A DNA stretch of 64,000 nucleotides, taken from positions 21,391,626-21,455,625 of the forward strand of contig NC_063261.1 in assembly GCF_019578655.1 (NCBI RefSeq), in the 5' to 3' direction. Every line of letters starts with the position of its first letter. Position 1 is the first letter of the stretch. The notes beneath the pieces were generated by a model. That model did no database searches, had not been told where the DNA came from, and saw only the letters and a list, made by a program, of their open reading frames with translations. Shown here one piece after another: positions 60,801-64,000 of the stretch. The position numbers were made by a program, and so were the translations under genes. The stretch is from Ricinus communis. Its lineage: Eukaryota; Streptophyta; Magnoliopsida; Malpighiales; Euphorbiaceae.

Positions 60801-62854
60801 GACTTGTAATCTGCTAAGAACCCTGTAAAATGTGTTTTGTTTCTGCAATCTCCACATGATTCAAATATTATACTGGGTTATATCCAATCTGATTGCTTCA
60901 AACACCATTCTGATTGCTATCTCTTCTTTAATTTTTCTAGGTGGAATATGTAGGCTGGACTGCAGAAAGTAGGCCATGCATTGATGAAGATTCACGTAAT
61001 CCAGGAGAAGATGAGGGCTTAAATCTTTTTGGGAAGTATGTTGCAGCTGAAAACATGTCTTTCTCAGAGGAAAACAATAATGTATGGGCCTTAATACCTG
61101 ATCTTAGGATGAAATTACATTTGCACCAGAAGAAAGCTTTTGAGTTCTTGTGGAAAAATATAGCCGGGTCAATTATTCCAGCAAATATGGAGAAAGCATC
61201 CAGGAAGATAGGTGGTTGTGTTGTCTCTCATACTCCTGGAGCTGGAAAAACTTTTCTCATTATTGCGTTCCTTACTAGCTACTTAAAGTTGTTTCCAGGA
61301 AAACGGCCTTTAGTCCTTGCCCCTAAGACAACACTCTATACGTGGTACAAGGAATTTATCAAGTGGCAAATTCCTGTCCCTGTTCATCTAATACATGGTC
61401 GCAGATCCTATCATAACTTCAGGCAGAAGACAGTTGCATTCCGAGGAGGTCCAAAACCCAGTCAAGATGTTATGCATGTTTTGGATTGCTTGGAGAAAAT
61501 TCAGAAGTGGCATGCACAACCAAGTGTTCTTGTCATGGGTTATACTTCATTCCTGACATTAATGCGTGAAGATTCAAAGTTTGACCACAGAAAATATATG
61601 GCTAAAGTGTTACGGGAAAGTCCAGGACTCTTGGTACTAGATGAAGGGCACAACCCAAGGAGTACTAAGTCAAGGTTAAGGAAAGTCTTGATGAAAGTCC
61701 AAACGGATCTTAGAATATTGCTTTCAGGTACTTTGTTTCAAAATAATTTTTGTGAATATTTCAACACGCTGTGTCTGGCAAGACCAAAGTTCATAAGAGA
61801 AGTTCTAAAGGAGTTAGACCCAAAGTTCAAGAGGAAAAAGAAAGGGGAGGAAAAAGCTCGCCATTTGCTAGAATCCCGAGCAAGGAAATTCTTCTTAGAT
61901 ATTATTGCAAGAAAAATTGATTCAAATACGGATGAAAGAATGCAGGGAATTAATATGCTAAGAAAAATTACTAGTAGGTTTATTGATGTGTATGAGGGGG
62001 GACCTGCTGATGGCCTTCCAGGTTTACAAATTTACACCATATTGATGAATTCGACAGATATACAGCATGAGATTTTGGTGAAACTCCACAAAATTATGTC
62101 TACATATCATGGATACCCACTGGAATTGGAACTTTTGATAACTCTTGCATCAATACATCCTTGGCTGGTCAAAACTTCTAACTGTGTTAACAAATTTTTT
62201 ACTTGGGATGAATTGGTGCAAATTGAGAAGCTGAAGTTTGATTTCAAGAAAGGGTCCAAAGTGATGTTTGTCTTGAATCTCGTGTATCGTATAGTCAAAA
62301 AGGAGAAGGTTCTAATCTTCTGCCACAACATTGCACCCATTAATATATTTGTTGAGTTGTTTGAGAATGTCTTTAGGTGGCAAAGGGGTAGAGAAATTAT
62401 GGTCCTGACAGGGGACCTCGAGCTGTTTGAACGAGGAAGAGTGATGGATAAGTTTGAGGAACCTGGAAGTCCTTCAAGAGTACTTCTTGCATCAATCACA
62501 GCTTGTGCTGAAGGAATTAGTTTGACGGCCGCTTCGCGAGTAATCCTATTGGATTCAGAGTGGAATCCTTCCAAGACAAAGCAGGCTATTGCGAGAGCCT
62601 TCCGGCCAGGTCAACAAAAGGTGGTCTATGTTTATCAGCTCCTTGCAACTGGTACACTCGAAGAAGACAAGTATAGTAGGACAACATGGAAGGAGTGGGT
62701 ATCTAGTATGATATTCAGTGAGGCATTTGTGGAGGACCCTTCTCGATGGCAAGCAGAAAAGATTGAAGACGATGTGTTGAGAGAGATGGTGGAGGAGGAC
62801 CGCGTTAAGTCATTCCATATGATAATGAAGAATGAGAAGGCTTCAACAGGATAA
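57883..62854 (+). CDS. CLSY1: SNF2 domain-containing protein CLASSY1/2-like
   Basis: CLSY proteins are plant SNF2 remodellers that help bring RNA polymerase IV to chromatin for RNA-directed DNA methylation. Five coding exons: 57883-57931, 58486-58718, 59018-60424, 60534-60671, 60941-62854. Junctions keep frame and give 1246 residues. The N-terminus (HPFEAYPFEAWYSGSW, VEFIEIRDGVMTLHF, GPPSNFRVKSRQA, CTCFLRPGID) is specific to CLSY1/CLSY2. An acidic and basic middle region includes RRSKRRNVQPERFLG. A Cys/His cluster (CQHEF...CHLCG, about 574-596) precedes the helicase. Helicase signs: Walker A TPGAGKT (about 717-723), a DEGH box (VLDEGHNPRS), SGTLFQNN, and motif VI ARAFRPGQQ. The SNF2 part is in the single exon 5. 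CLSY1 against CLSY2 is not resolved. Confidence 0.93.
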
Positions 62855-63814
62855 TGAGAGGCTAGTTTTTCTATAATAATGAAATATGTAAGGAACTGTC
62901 CTTGTTTTATTGCATTTTTCTGTTGCGTTTCTTCATTATTTCTCATTTCCTTTTCTGTCATGCACAGTCTTGAAGCTGCTTAGGGTTGCTGGACACTGGA
63001 AGATTCCAGTAATTGCAGCAATGTAGGTAAACAGCATGAATCTGCTGAAGTAGGCCATATGTTCATGGTAAGCTCTCTGTCCGGCTATTCAGTTGTCATA
63101 GCAATTTCCATTCTCTGCAAAAATAATTACTAATATCTTAAGTCTAGTTGAATAACCCTCTTACTTTTCTTTACCAATTTTTTTTTGGTTAAGCATTAAC
63201 CGTAATTTACCATCTTTTAGAGGGAAAATTCATTCAGAGTATCTTTCTCAAACATGCCTTCATCATAAAAAGCTCCTCGATTTTTGGGAAAGTATAGCAA
63301 ATGAGATCTTATTATTATTGGAAACTTTATTTCTCATCTTAAAAAGTTGAAATATTGGATGAGACAATGCTGAACTTCCTGAGAGTAGAATCTTTCAGGA
63401 ACTAATTCTTTCCAGAGATTTTTTTTTTATAGTAATGGGTTGGTGTTGCCATGAACATATCTTTGCATCTATTGCTGTTTGTAATTGGACACAGGAACAT
63501 GGAAATAACTGCTTTATCAACAAGGTTTTGCTGGCTTCGATGTTTTCTTCATGTGACAATTTCCAAGTCAACTTTTAAATTTCATTTTTGTGATGATATA
63601 GGACTGATCTTTTGTTGCTAAGATAAGGCAGATAGAGCATTCATCTGGTTTGTAAATAGAGGGCATAATATATGATTAAGAGTAAAACTCACAGAAGATG
63701 TTTTGCAATTTTATTGAATAACAATCGAGTTGAGACAATCAGCAAGGAATTGAATTAATCTCTTTCCTTTCTCTCCATTTTCTTTGTTCTTATATTAATC
63801 TCCTTCTTTGTCAC
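62855..63814. other. CLSY 3' region
   Basis: The CLSY 3' UTR begins here. A possible spliced 3' UTR exon could lie between an acceptor near 62969 (CATGCACAG) and a donor near 63068 (ATGGTAAGC), but this is weak. No other gene. The end (about 63690-63780) has TTTTATTGAATAACAATCGA and nearby words that resemble retrotransposon sequence. Confidence 0.4.
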
Positions 63815-63966
63815 CATTCCCTATTATCATTTGCTATCACATTTTCAACGCTTCTCATTCAATTGGCCACCACCTGCTGATCACAACCTTCATTCCCTAT
63901 CATCATTTGATATCACCTTTTCAACACGTTTCACCCAATTGGCCACCACCTGCTGATCACAACCTT
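63815..63966. repeat. Two-copy tandem repeat with a 76-base unit
   Basis: Copy 1 (63815-63890) and copy 2 (63891-63966) abut exactly and both begin CATTCCCTAT. The right halves are almost identical (CAATTGGCCACCACCTGCTG and following). The left halves differ at several bases. The array may continue past the window edge. No coding role is apparent. Confidence 0.85.
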
Positions 63967-64000
63967 TGCCTCTTCACTGTCTGCAACATCTCCATTTGTC

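Overview
The window is plant nuclear DNA from a dicot. It is AT-rich, the genes have GT-AG introns, and the products belong to angiosperm families: CHX cation/H+ antiporters, tandem laccases, an IMK2-type LRR receptor kinase, a DREB2 transcription factor, a CLASSY chromatin remodeller and a PRA1.B protein. The proteins look most like Malpighiales sequences such as Euphorbiaceae. That placement is an impression from recognition, not a search. There are no tRNA, rRNA or CRISPR features and nothing bacterial.

Left part (1-12.7 kb): a two-exon minus-strand gene of unknown function (1516-3103). It is followed by a plus-strand CHX antiporter gene (5637-8250) whose reading frame is broken once, and by a heavily decayed CHX copy (about 8930-10720). 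A minus-strand PRA1.B gene (12048-12689) comes next. Between PRA1 and the receptor kinase lie a Stowaway-like MITE with matching ends (13537-13837) and a coding-like remnant that I cannot identify (14206-14600).

Middle (15.7-38 kb): an IMK2-like receptor kinase (15736-18142) that lacks the catalytic HRD aspartate. About 8.8 kb without a recognisable gene follows. Then comes a tandem pair of six-exon laccases of the LAC5/LAC12 type (26981-30122 and 35476-37915) with the same intron positions and phases. Their promoters share short conserved blocks, but only the second copy keeps a near-complete miR397 target site.

Right part (38.7-64 kb): two more CHX antiporters on the minus strand (38781-41657 and 42659-45558). 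So the CHX copies sit in opposite orientations on either side of the PRA1/IMK2/laccase block. Next come a compact cluster of G-box/ABRE palindromes with an abutting DRE core (48105-48271), a broken gypsy-type gag-like gene (50348-51473), a DREB2 gene with a 5' UTR intron (53177-54337) and a CLSY1/2-like SNF2 gene (57883-62854).

These genes do not form one pathway. The themes are ion and pH homeostasis (CHX), cell-wall lignification (laccases), stress transcription (DREB2) and RNA-directed DNA methylation (CLSY). I see no clearly new system. The most useful leads are the split regulation of the laccase pair, the CHX expansion with altered core residues and decay, the ABRE/DRE cluster separated from DREB2 by a transposon remnant, and the unclassified 497-residue protein. 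Exon boundaries were placed by eye from splice consensus and frame continuity.
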